A stretch of DNA of 64,000 nt, taken from contig JAHBXF010000002.1 of the NCBI GenBank assembly GCA_019636615.1, forward strand, positions 932,001 to 996,000, written 5' to 3'. Below are positions 33,555-42,800 of the stretch, piece after piece (positions within the stretch are counted from its first letter, which is position 1; each line of letters opens with the position of its first letter). Under the pieces are notes generated by a model, which saw only the letters and a program-made list of their open reading frames with translations, searched no databases and was not told the DNA's origin. This DNA is from Phycisphaeraceae bacterium (GTDB taxonomy: Bacteria > Planctomycetota > Phycisphaerae > Phycisphaerales > UBA1924). The position numbers were made by a program, and so were the translations under genes.

Positions 33555-36419
33555 ATGAACCTGACCGATTTCAACTCCAAGTACCTGGCCCTCGAGCTGA
33601 CAAAGCGCTGCTCCGCTGACAGCATGGAGAAGCTCGCCGGGGCGCTCGTGGACGCTCAGGTCGATCTGAATCCGCACCAAGTTGAAGCGGCCCTCTTCGC
33701 GTTCCGTTCCCCCCTCTCCAGGGGTGCCCTGTTGGCCGACGAGGTCGGCCTGGGGAAGACCATCGAGGCCGGTCTCGTGATCTCCCAGCGGTGGGCGGAG
33801 CATCGGCGGCGCATCCTCGTCATCACGCCCGCGAATCTCCGGAAGCAGTGGCACCAGGAGCTCTCGGAGAAGTTCTTCCTGCCGTGCTCCATTCTGGAGG
33901 CCAAGTCCTACAACGCCGCGGTGAAGGCGGGCAATCTGGCCCCGTTCGAGCCGAGCGGTCGGGTGGTCATCTGCTCCTACCAGTTCGCACGCGGCAAAGC
34001 GAGCGATGTTCAGCGAGTCCCCTGGGATTTGGTCGTCATCGACGAGGCGCACCGGCTCAGGAATGTCTACAAGCCGAACAACGTGATCGCCAACACGCTC
34101 AAGCTCGCGCTCTCGCCGTATCCCAAGCTGTTGCTGACGGCTACACCCCTGCAAAACTCGCTGCTGGAGTTGTATGGACTCGTCAGTTTCATCGACGAGC
34201 ATGCGTTTGGCGACCTGCGCAGTTTCAGGGAGCAGTACGCCTATCTGTCCGAGGACGGGACGTTCGAGCACCTGAAAGCCCGCCTGCGCCCGCTGTGCCA
34301 TCGCACCCTCCGGCGGCAGGTGACTGCCTATGTGCCCTACACCAGCCGCCACGCGATGGTGGAGTCGTTCACGCCGGCCGAGAGCGAGGACCAGCTCTAC
34401 AACCTGGTTTCCGAGTACCTCCAGCGGGAGAACCTGCAAGCGTTGCCGGCAAGCCAGCGCTCGCTGATGACGCTGGTGCTTCGCAAGCTCCTGGCCTCAT
34501 CCACGTTCGCCATCGCGGGCGCGCTCGACACGCTGATCACGAGGCTGAAAGCCACGCTCCGCAAGGAGGAGCCGCCGCTCCCGCTCGCTGACGCGCTGGA
34601 TGAAGACTACGAGACGCTCGACGAGACTGCGGAGGAGTGGCCCGACGATCCCGTCGAGCCGCGTATGACCGCCGACGAAGTCGCCGCGCTCCGGCGCGAA
34701 ATTGCCGACCTTGAGCGATTCCGCGACCTTGCCACGTCCATCAAGCACAACGCCAAGGGCGAAGCACTCCTGACGGCCCTCGGCCGTGCCTTCGAGGAGG
34801 CCCGCCGGCTCGGCGCGGCGGAAAAGGCGATTGTCTTTACCGAGTCCCGGAAGACGCAGGCCTACCTGGAGCGGCTCCTGGCGGACAGCCCGTTTGCCGA
34901 GGGAATCGTGCTGTTCAACGGCTCGAACACGGACCCTCGATCTGTGCAGATCTACAAGGAGTGGCAGGAGCGGAACGTCGGCACCGACCGCGTCACGGGC
35001 TCCAGAACGGCCGACATGCGATCGGCGCTCGTGGACTACTTCCGCGACCGCGGCCGAATCATGATCGCCACGGAGGCGGGCGCGGAGGGAATCAACCTCC
35101 AGTTCTGTGCCCTGGTCGTCAACTATGACCTTCCGTGGAACCCCCAGCGCATCGAACAGCGCATCGGGCGCTGCCATCGGTATGGCCAGAAGCACGATGT
35201 CGTGGTTGTGAACTTTCTGAACCGGAACAACGAAGCCGACCGGCGGGTCTACGAGCTCCTGGAGCAGAAGTTCTCGCTCTTCAGCGGCGTCTTCGGGTCG
35301 AGCGACGAGGTGCTGGGCGCGGTCGAGTCCGGTGTGGACTTCGAGAAGCGCATCGCGGCGATCTACCAGAAGTGCCGGACCACCGATGACATCAAGGCGT
35401 CGTTCGACCAGCTCCAGCGCGAGTTGAGCGCCCAGATCAACGAGGCGATGACGCGGACCCGCCGGCAGTTGCTCGAGAACTTCGACGCCGAGGTTCACGA
35501 GAAGCTCCGCATCAATCTCGAGCAGAGCCGGGAGCACCTGAACCGGTACGAGCTGCTCCTGATGCGGCTGACGAAGCACGCACTGGCCAGCCATGCGGAG
35601 TTCGCTGACGATTTCGGCAGCTTCACGCTCAAGTCGCGGCCGTTCCCGGATATGCCCGACCTGCCGCTCGGCCGGTACGAACTCCCTCGCCGATCGGGCG
35701 AGGCCCACCTCTACCGCATCGGGCACCCCCTCGCGCAGCGCATCCTGGCACACGCCAAGGGCTTGGAGTTGCCCTCTGCCGAGGTCACGTTCGACCTGAC
35801 CAACACCGTCCCCACCGTGTCCGCGCTGAAACGCTTCATCGGCACCTCAGGGCACCTCCTGGTCGTCCAGTTCACGATCGAGTCGATGGACCAGGCCGAG
35901 GACCACGTCCTCGTGACGGCCTGCACCGATTCGGGCGAGATCATCCCCAGCGAACTGGCCCGCCGGTTCTTCTCGATGAAGACGGACGCCGTGAGTGAGA
36001 TTGATCGTGCTGGCGCGCCGCACCCGGTCCTCCAACAGGAGGTCGAACGGCTGCAGGCGGAGATTCGCCAAGACATCTCGCAGCGGAACGCGCTGGTCTT
36101 CGAGCAGGAGGCCGACAAGCTGGACGGGTGGGCCGACGACCTGAAGGTAGCGCTCGAACGGGACATCAAGGACCTTGACCGCCAGATCAAGGAGGCCAAG
36201 CGGGCTGCCACGGTCGCCCTCACGCTCGAAGAGAAACTGGCGGGCCAGAAGCAGATCAAGGCCCTCGAATCACAGCGCAACGCCAAGCGGAAGTCGCTCT
36301 TCGAGGCACAGGACGAGATCGACCGGAAGCGCGAGGCACTGATCGCGGCGATCGAGGCAAAGTTGGCGCAGCGGACAACGGCCAACGAGGTCCTTTCCCT
36401 TCGTTGGAGGCTGACCTGA
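33555..36419 (+). CDS. SNF2-family helicase/ATPase
   Basis: 954-residue SF2 SNF2/RapA-like translocase, first gene of a four-gene operon. Motif I is DEVGLGKT (GxGKT at 65-69), motif Ia ITPANLRKQW, motif II DEAH at 163-166, motif III LLTATPLQN, motif V ATEAGAEGINLQF and motif VI QRIGRCHRYGQ. The last 350 residues are predominantly helical with a coiled coil (about 860-940, rich in Lys/Glu). The class moves on double-stranded DNA and remodels bound proteins. It ends 3 bp before the AIPR start. SNF2 proteins occur in several defence systems (for example DISARM drmD); here it likely drives or licenses the restriction complex. Confidence 0.9.
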   Translation: MNLTDFNSKYLALELTKRCSADSMEKLAGALVDAQVDLNPHQVEAALFAFRSPLSRGALLADEVGLGKTIEAGLVISQRWAEHRRRILVITPANLRKQWHQELSEKFFLPCSILEAKSYNAAVKAGNLAPFEPSGRVVICSYQFARGKASDVQRVPWDLVVIDEAHRLRNVYKPNNVIANTLKLALSPYPKLLLTATPLQNSLLELYGLVSFIDEHAFGDLRSFREQYAYLSEDGTFEHLKARLRPLCHRTLRRQVTAYVPYTSRHAMVESFTPAESEDQLYNLVSEYLQRENLQALPASQRSLMTLVLRKLLASSTFAIAGALDTLITRLKATLRKEEPPLPLADALDEDYETLDETAEEWPDDPVEPRMTADEVAALRREIADLERFRDLATSIKHNAKGEALLTALGRAFEEARRLGAAEKAIVFTESRKTQAYLERLLADSPFAEGIVLFNGSNTDPRSVQIYKEWQERNVGTDRVTGSRTADMRSALVDYFRDRGRIMIATEAGAEGINLQFCALVVNYDLPWNPQRIEQRIGRCHRYGQKHDVVVVNFLNRNNEADRRVYELLEQKFSLFSGVFGSSDEVLGAVESGVDFEKRIAAIYQKCRTTDDIKASFDQLQRELSAQINEAMTRTRRQLLENFDAEVHEKLRINLEQSREHLNRYELLLMRLTKHALASHAEFADDFGSFTLKSRPFPDMPDLPLGRYELPRRSGEAHLYRIGHPLAQRILAHAKGLELPSAEVTFDLTNTVPTVSALKRFIGTSGHLLVVQFTIESMDQAEDHVLVTACTDSGEIIPSELARRFFSMKTDAVSEIDRAGAPHPVLQQEVERLQAEIRQDISQRNALVFEQEADKLDGWADDLKVALERDIKDLDRQIKEAKRAATVALTLEEKLAGQKQIKALESQRNAKRKSLFEAQDEIDRKREALIAAIEAKLAQRTTANEVLSLRWRLT

Positions 36420-36422
36420 GCC

Positions 36423-38336
36423 ATGCCCACCCGCGAGGAACAGGTCGCCCAGGTCGAGGCTGTCTTGCGGCAGCGCTACTTCCCACTGGTTCCGCAGGGG
36501 CCCGGCAATCGCACGCCCGAGGAGCACGACAAGAACCGCCTCACGCGGTCGCTTGCGGCCTACGCCATCGCCAAGGCTTGCGGGCTTGACGATTCGGCCG
36601 CTGCGGAGTGCATCACCGACGGCGGCGACGATGGAGGCATCGACGCCGCTCACTTTGACCGTGCGAGTAACCAGCTGGTGCTCGTCCAGTCAAAGTTCAA
36701 ACGGAATGGCGACGCTCCCTCGCAGGCTGAGGTGCTCAAGACCATCAACGGCGTCAAGAAGCTCCGCGAGAAGCAGTTCGCCCACTTCAACAGCAACTTC
36801 CAGGACCGCATCGACGAGATCGAGGAAGCGCTCGATACGGCCGGCGTTGGGGTCGTCGTGGTCTTTGCGTATCTCGGAGATGCACTCGGCAGCCACGCGA
36901 CCGACGATCTCAACGCCTACCTGGCCGAGTGCAATGGGCTCGGTCTCGTGGTGCAGTGGCGCGACTGCGGCATAGCCATTGTCCACGGGTGGCTGGTCGA
37001 GGAGCAGGCACCGGGGAATGTCACCGTTCGAGTCACGCTGGAGCGGTGGAAGCCCGTCACCATCCCGAGGAAGGCCGTGTACGGCCAGCTTCCCGCCGCG
37101 GCCTTGGCCGACCTGGCGCGACAGCACGGCAAGGCGCTGTTCCAGCGGAACATCCGTCACTACCTGGGAACTCACGGAGTGAACGCCGCCATCGTGGACA
37201 CGGTGCATTTCACACCCAGCGACCTGTTCTACCTGAACAACGGGATCACCATCGTCGCGGAGGAAATACGGCAAGCCGCCGGCACCGAGACGAGTTGCGC
37301 CTTCGAGTTCGTCAATGCCTCCATCGTGAACGGAGCCCAGACCGCCGGGGCGATGCTCACCGCCTCGCAGCGCGGAACGATCTCGCCGGACGCGCGGCTG
37401 TTGGTCACGGTTATCGAGATTGGCCGCAACGCCGATGAGTTGGGCGTTCGGATCACCAAGGCGCGCAACCACCAGAACATCGTCCGCGGCATCGACTTCG
37501 CCGCCCTCGATCCCACGCAGGAGCGGCTCCGGAGAGAGCTCGCGGCCGCGGGGTACCGCTACTTCTATCGCCCGTCCGAAGAGGCGCGCATCCCGAGCCC
37601 GCAGTCAATCATCGTCGAAGAGGCGGCCGTCGCCCTCGCGTGCCTGTCCTGCACCCCGATGACCCGAGTTGATGTCGATCTGCGCCGCACCCGCGGCCAG
37701 CCGTACCGCAACGCCATTGACCTTGTGGTCGCCGCGAAGAAGGAGGTATCGAGGCTTTGGGACCAGAGCGGACCGCTCTATCCCCAACTGTTCTCTGCCG
37801 ACCTCACCGGCGTCCGCGTGTGCCGGCTCGTGCGGATCTTCCGAGTGCTCAATGCCATTCTCGACGGGTCGGAGCGGGCCGAGACTGCGTACGCGCGACG
37901 GATGTTCTTCCGCCACGGGCGGCTGTTCATCATGGCCTTTGTTGCGCAGCGATGCGCAGGTGTGGTCAATCGCCCTGGCCATGATCTCACGGCGGATGAC
38001 AAGGCCGAGTTGTCGCGGGCCACGAATGAACTCGCCGAGGCCATCTACGCCGAGTCTGTCGATCGCCAGTGGGAGAAGGGGTACCTCGCCATCTTCCGCA
38101 ACCTCGGGGATGCCCAGCCGCTGGCGGATCGGGTCATCCGACGGCTCACGGCTCCACCAGCGCCAGCCGCCCCAGCCGCGCCGACACCAGCCACCGCCTC
38201 GGGAGTGCCGCCCGGCGCGACCCCCGGTATCGTCCCACCGACAACCGGAGCCGCTCCGGGCTCGCCCAGCGATGCGCCGGCGACCGATGGGCCTACAACT
38301 CCCCGTACCGATGAACCGCGAGGACCCGCGACGTGA
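36423..38336 (+). CDS. AIPR-family (abortive infection phage resistance) protein
   Basis: 637-residue AIPR (PF10592) protein. The core has the family blocks FYLNNGITIVAEEI, FVNASIVNGAQTAG and TKARNHQNIVRGIDFAALDPTQ (about residues 260-370). The N-terminus contains a restriction-endonuclease-like pattern: GGDDGGIDAAHF (Asp74) followed by LVLVQSKF (Gln89-x-Lys91), that is D-x14-QxK. So it is probably a nuclease, though the Gln replaces the usual Glu. AIPR proteins were named for phage abortive infection. The last 60 residues are a Pro/Ala/Thr-rich linker-like tail, absent from most relatives as far as I know. It sits 3 bp after SNF2 and overlaps mod by four bases. Confidence 0.85.
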   Translation: MPTREEQVAQVEAVLRQRYFPLVPQGPGNRTPEEHDKNRLTRSLAAYAIAKACGLDDSAAAECITDGGDDGGIDAAHFDRASNQLVLVQSKFKRNGDAPSQAEVLKTINGVKKLREKQFAHFNSNFQDRIDEIEEALDTAGVGVVVVFAYLGDALGSHATDDLNAYLAECNGLGLVVQWRDCGIAIVHGWLVEEQAPGNVTVRVTLERWKPVTIPRKAVYGQLPAAALADLARQHGKALFQRNIRHYLGTHGVNAAIVDTVHFTPSDLFYLNNGITIVAEEIRQAAGTETSCAFEFVNASIVNGAQTAGAMLTASQRGTISPDARLLVTVIEIGRNADELGVRITKARNHQNIVRGIDFAALDPTQERLRRELAAAGYRYFYRPSEEARIPSPQSIIVEEAAVALACLSCTPMTRVDVDLRRTRGQPYRNAIDLVVAAKKEVSRLWDQSGPLYPQLFSADLTGVRVCRLVRIFRVLNAILDGSERAETAYARRMFFRHGRLFIMAFVAQRCAGVVNRPGHDLTADDKAELSRATNELAEAIYAESVDRQWEKGYLAIFRNLGDAQPLADRVIRRLTAPPAPAAPAAPTPATASGVPPGATPGIVPPTTGAAPGSPSDAPATDGPTTPRTDEPRGPAT

Positions 38337-40093
38337 GCATGCAGAGGAAGCAGAAACTCGAACTGACTTGGATCGGCAAGGAGGACCGGCCGAAACTGGA
38401 GCCGCGCATCCTCCTCGAGGACCCGGCCAAGTCGTACCACGCCGCGAAACGGGTGAAACCCGACGCCGAGCCCGGCGAGCCGGGCTACCCGGGCGATCTG
38501 TTCGACAACCGCCTGATCTTCGGCGACAACCTGTTGGCACTCAAGGCGCTGGAGGCCGAGTTCACGGGCAAGATTAAGTGCATCTACATCGACCCGCCGT
38601 ACAACACCGGGTCGGCGTTCGAGCACTACGACGATGGCATTGAGCATTCGCTGTGGCTCTCGCTGATGCGAGATCGGCTGGAACTTCTGCGCCGCTTGCT
38701 CATGGATGATGGTTCCATCTGGGTCAGTCTGGATGACAACGAATCGCATTACTGCCGTGTCCTGATGGACGAGATATTCGGCAGGGCTAACTTCGTAGCC
38801 ACAATAGTGTGGCAGAAGAAGCACACGCGAGCCAATGATGCCAGATGGCTCTCGGACAACCACGACTTCCTGCTGTGCTTCACCAAAGACAAGAATAAGT
38901 GGAAGAGGAACCTGTTGCCACGCGACGAGTCCAGCGACTCCGGTTATACAAATCCAGATGATGACCCCCGCGGACCCTGGGCCTCGGGTCCATGCCACGC
39001 CAAGACTCCGAACCCGAAAGACATTTATGAAATCACCACGCCGTCAGGCCGCAAACTCATGCCGCCCCCGGGTACCAGTTGGCGATTCAGCAAAGAGCGT
39101 TTTGCCGACTTGATCGCGGACAATCGCATCTATTTCGGCAAAGGCAACAACATTCCTAGGTACAAGCGCTTCCGTACAGAGGTCCAAGAAGGTCTCGTCC
39201 CCACGACCCTGTGGCTCCGCGAGGAGGTTGGCGATAACCAAGACGCCAAGTCGGAAGTGAAGGCGTTCAATGCAGAGGATGTGTTCTCCACGCCGAAGCC
39301 AGAGCGGCTGTTGCGGCATGTAATTCAGATCGCCTCAAGCCCTGGCGACTGGGTTCTGGACTCATTCGCTGGCTCCGGCACGACCGGGGCCGTCGCCCAC
39401 AAGATGGGCCGTCGCTGGATCATGGTCGAACTCGAGCCCACCTGCCACACGCACATCATCCCGCGCCTCAAGAAGGTCATCGACGGCGAGGACAAGGGCG
39501 GGGTGACGGAGGCGACGAGCTGGACGGGCGGCGGCGGCTTCCGCTACTACCGCCTAGCTCCGTCGCTCCTGGAGAAGGACCGCTGGGGGAACTGGATCAT
39601 CAGCAAGGAGTACAACGCCGCGATGCTCGCCGAGGCGCTGTGCAAACTGGAGGGCTTCACCTACGCCCCCAGCGACACCGTCTACTGGCAGCAGGGTCGC
39701 TCGAGCGAGCGGGACTTCATCTACGTGACCACGCAACCGCTGACGCGTGACATGCTGGCCAAGTTGAGCGACGAGGTGGGCGAAGACCGCACGCTGCTCA
39801 TCATGTGCAAGGCGTTCACCGGGCGGGCTGGAGGGGGGGCGTTCCCGAACCTGACGATCAAGAAGATCCCCAAGGCGGTGATGGCCAAGTGCGAGTGGGG
39901 CCGCGATGACTACTCGCTGGAGATCAAGGCCCTGCCGCCGCCGGAGCCCGAGCCCGAACCGCGCAATGATGGCGAGGTCCCCGCCGCGGCGAGGCCGGCG
40001 AAGGTGCTTCGCGGCTCGCGCAAGGCCAAGACCGATGAGCCGGGCCTGTTCCCTGCGTCCGCCGCGGGCAGCGGCAAGGGGGCGCGTCGGTGA
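38333..40093 (+). CDS. mod: Type III restriction-modification methyltransferase (Mod)
   Basis: 586-residue beta-class DNA methyltransferase. The catalytic motif IDPPYNTG begins at Asp87 and the SAM-binding FAGSGTTG at 345, the order of N6/N4 beta methylases and type III Mod subunits. GDNLLALKAL upstream is motif X-like. Between the two motifs lies a target-recognition region (about residues 130-330), locally lower in GC than its neighbours (38,750-39,200), as expected of a swapped domain. Start is a GTG overlapping the AIPR stop; an ATG two codons on is an alternative. A Pro/Glu run and basic tail close the protein. It modifies host DNA and supplies recognition for Res. Confidence 0.9.
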   Translation: MSMQRKQKLELTWIGKEDRPKLEPRILLEDPAKSYHAAKRVKPDAEPGEPGYPGDLFDNRLIFGDNLLALKALEAEFTGKIKCIYIDPPYNTGSAFEHYDDGIEHSLWLSLMRDRLELLRRLLMDDGSIWVSLDDNESHYCRVLMDEIFGRANFVATIVWQKKHTRANDARWLSDNHDFLLCFTKDKNKWKRNLLPRDESSDSGYTNPDDDPRGPWASGPCHAKTPNPKDIYEITTPSGRKLMPPPGTSWRFSKERFADLIADNRIYFGKGNNIPRYKRFRTEVQEGLVPTTLWLREEVGDNQDAKSEVKAFNAEDVFSTPKPERLLRHVIQIASSPGDWVLDSFAGSGTTGAVAHKMGRRWIMVELEPTCHTHIIPRLKKVIDGEDKGGVTEATSWTGGGGFRYYRLAPSLLEKDRWGNWIISKEYNAAMLAEALCKLEGFTYAPSDTVYWQQGRSSERDFIYVTTQPLTRDMLAKLSDEVGEDRTLLIMCKAFTGRAGGGAFPNLTIKKIPKAVMAKCEWGRDDYSLEIKALPPPEPEPEPRNDGEVPAAARPAKVLRGSRKAKTDEPGLFPASAAGSGKGARR

Positions 40094-42777
40094 ATCCCAA
40101 CACGAACCCCATCGCGAGCCGCCTGAGCCTCCGTCCGCCCCAACGGGAATCGCTGGAGATCCTGGCGCGCGTGTGCGACATCATCTCGCTGGAGAAGAAT
40201 GCCGACCCGGCGCAGGCTCTGGAGGCGATTCGGAGCGAGTTCCCGAGCGTGACCAGTTTCGAGCGGGAATTCCCGTCGATCTGCTTTGCCCTGGCCACGG
40301 GCGTTGGGAAGACCCGCCTGATGGGCGCGTTCATCACGTACCTGTACCGGGCAGAGCAGGTGCGGAACTTCTTCGTGCTCGCGCCGAACCTGACCATCTA
40401 CGACAAGCTGCAGGCGGATTTCAACCCTGGCTCGCCGAAGTACGTCTTCAGGGGCATTGCCGAGTTCGCGGTCGAGCCACCCGTGATCATCACGGGCGAC
40501 AACTACGAGCAGTTGGCGGGGCACCTATTCAACGATCCGGACCTGTGCAAGGTCAACATCTTCAACATCTCGAAGATCAACTCCGAGGTGCGGGGCGGGA
40601 AGTCGCCGCGAATCAAGCGGATGGCCGAGTACCTGGGACAGCCGTACTTCAACTATCTGGCGGGGCTCGACGATCTCGTGCTGCTCATGGACGAGAGTCA
40701 CCGCTATCGGGCGTCCGCGGGCGTGCGGGCCATCAACGAACTGCGACCGATCCTCGGGCTGGAAGTGACGGCGACGCCGTTCGTCGAGACCAGCAAGGGG
40801 CCGGTTCCGTTCAGCAATGTGATCTATGACTATCCGCTCGGGCGAGCGATGGCGGACGGGTTCGTGAAGGAGCCTGCGGTCGTTACCCGGAAGGACTTCA
40901 ACCCGGGAGGCATGTCAGCGGAAGAGATCGAGCGGATGAAGCTCGACGACGGCATTGCGCTGCACGAGGCGGTGAAGGTCGAACTAGAGACCTACGCGCG
41001 GCAAACGGACAACCGGATCGTGAAGCCGTTCGTGCTCGTGATCGCCCGTGACACAACGCATGCGGCCCAGTTGATGGCGTACATCAAGTCCGATGCGTGC
41101 TTTGGGGGCCGCTACAAGGAGCGGGTGATCCAGGTCGATTCGAGCATGACCGGGGCGCAGGAGGACGAGATGGTTCAGCGGCTGCTCGCGGTCGAGAGCC
41201 CCGATGAGCCGACCGAGATCGTCATCCACGTGAACATGCTCAAGGAGGGTTGGGACGTTACCAACCTCTACACGATCGTGCCGCTGCGGGCGGCGAACGC
41301 GCGCACGCTGATCGAACAGTCAATCGGGCGCGGCCTGCGGCTGCCGTATGGAAAGCGGACTGGCGTGGCGGCCGTGGATCGGCTGAACATCGTGGCACAT
41401 GACCGGTTTCAGGAAATCGTGGACGAGGCGAACAGGCCGGGGTCAGCGATCCGGCTCCAGCAGGTCATTCTCACCGGCCAGCAGTTGGCCGATCGGACAG
41501 TGACGGTGGTCGCCCAGTCGCAGTTGGCGTCGTCGCTCGGCGTGCAGGCGCAGCAGGCGACAACGAGCACCCTGGTCGCCCCGTCGGCGGCGAAGCCGGT
41601 GTTCACGACTCCCGACGAGCAGCAGGCAGCGAAGCTGGCCTATGAGGCCATACGGAAGCTCGAAGGTCGGCCGGACCTGGTGCCGACGGCGTCCCGTCTC
41701 CAAGACAAGAACGTCCAGGCGGAACTCGTCAAGCAGGTGGCCGAACAGTTCAGGCCGCACCAGCCCGATCTGCCCGGGATCAAGCCCGAAGTGGATATCG
41801 CCGCGATTGTGGCCAAGACGGCGGCGATGGTGGTGGACCAGACTATCGACATTCCACGCATCCTGGTCGTCCCGACCGGTGAGGTCCGCTGTGGCTTCAA
41901 CCCCTTCAAGTTGAAACTGGACGGGCTCCGCTACCAGCCGCCGTCGGACGAGTTGTGGGTGCAGCATCTCCGCACGAACACGCGCGAGGTCATCGCCCTC
42001 GGCAAGGGGAGCGACCACGAGGCGAGGTCGGAGGACTACGTCGTCGGCGGCCTGGTGGATTTCGACGACGTGTCGTATGACGACCACGCCGATCTGTTGT
42101 ACGACCTGGCCGGGCAGGTCGTCACGCATCTTCGGTCGTACCTCTCCGATGACGATGCCCGGAAGGTGCTTCGCTGTTTCCAGAAGCCGATCGCCCAGTT
42201 CGTGCACTCGCAGATGCAGGAGCACTACTGGGAAGAGGCGACGGGGTACGAAGTAAAAGTGAGCAAGGGCTTCACCGAGCTCAAGCCCAGCGCCTACACG
42301 GCGAGCGCGTCGGAGCCGATTCGAGACTTCATGGAGGCGCCGCCGGACAAGGCCAATATCGCCAAGTACGTGTTCGGCGGGTTCAAGCGTTGCCTGTACC
42401 CGGTTCAGAAGTTCCAGTCGGACACCGAGCGGAAGCTGGCGATGATCGTGGATCGGGATGCCATCAAGTGGTTCCGGCCCGCGAAGGGCCAGTTCCAGAT
42501 CTACTACCTCATTGGCGGGAATCACCAGGAGTACCAGCCGGACTTTGTCGTCGAGGGTGCGTCCGCCATCTACATGATCGAGCCGAAGGCTGCCAATGCG
42601 ATGGACGACCCCGAGGTCCTCGCCAAGCGCGACGCGGCCGTCAAGTGGTGCCAGCAGGCGAGTGAATACGCCAGCACCAATGGCGGTAAGCCTTGGAAGT
42701 ATCTGCTCGTGCCGCACGATGCCGTGGCGACGAACCTAACGCTGGAGGGGCTCGCGCAGCAGTACACTGTTCGATAG
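40090..42777 (+). CDS. res: Type III restriction endonuclease (Res), DEAD-box plus nuclease
   Basis: 895-residue Res subunit. Walker A is ATGVGKT (residues 69-75), motif II DESH at about 201-204, then GLEVTATPF, and the C-terminal helicase half with KEGWDVTNLYTI and EQSIGRGLRLPYG. The nuclease domain is at the C-terminus: PDFVVEGASAIYMIEPKA, giving Asp818 and Glu831-x-Lys833. The GTG start overlaps the mod stop by four bases. It should cleave unmodified DNA with Mod after ATP-driven communication between sites. It ends only 23 bp before the convergent last gene of the prophage. Confidence 0.9.
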   Translation: MNPNTNPIASRLSLRPPQRESLEILARVCDIISLEKNADPAQALEAIRSEFPSVTSFEREFPSICFALATGVGKTRLMGAFITYLYRAEQVRNFFVLAPNLTIYDKLQADFNPGSPKYVFRGIAEFAVEPPVIITGDNYEQLAGHLFNDPDLCKVNIFNISKINSEVRGGKSPRIKRMAEYLGQPYFNYLAGLDDLVLLMDESHRYRASAGVRAINELRPILGLEVTATPFVETSKGPVPFSNVIYDYPLGRAMADGFVKEPAVVTRKDFNPGGMSAEEIERMKLDDGIALHEAVKVELETYARQTDNRIVKPFVLVIARDTTHAAQLMAYIKSDACFGGRYKERVIQVDSSMTGAQEDEMVQRLLAVESPDEPTEIVIHVNMLKEGWDVTNLYTIVPLRAANARTLIEQSIGRGLRLPYGKRTGVAAVDRLNIVAHDRFQEIVDEANRPGSAIRLQQVILTGQQLADRTVTVVAQSQLASSLGVQAQQATTSTLVAPSAAKPVFTTPDEQQAAKLAYEAIRKLEGRPDLVPTASRLQDKNVQAELVKQVAEQFRPHQPDLPGIKPEVDIAAIVAKTAAMVVDQTIDIPRILVVPTGEVRCGFNPFKLKLDGLRYQPPSDELWVQHLRTNTREVIALGKGSDHEARSEDYVVGGLVDFDDVSYDDHADLLYDLAGQVVTHLRSYLSDDDARKVLRCFQKPIAQFVHSQMQEHYWEEATGYEVKVSKGFTELKPSAYTASASEPIRDFMEAPPDKANIAKYVFGGFKRCLYPVQKFQSDTERKLAMIVDRDAIKWFRPAKGQFQIYYLIGGNHQEYQPDFVVEGASAIYMIEPKAANAMDDPEVLAKRDAAVKWCQQASEYASTNGGKPWKYLLVPHDAVATNLTLEGLAQQYTVR

Positions 42778-42800
42778 TCGCCGTAGGCCGTTGCCCGGCG

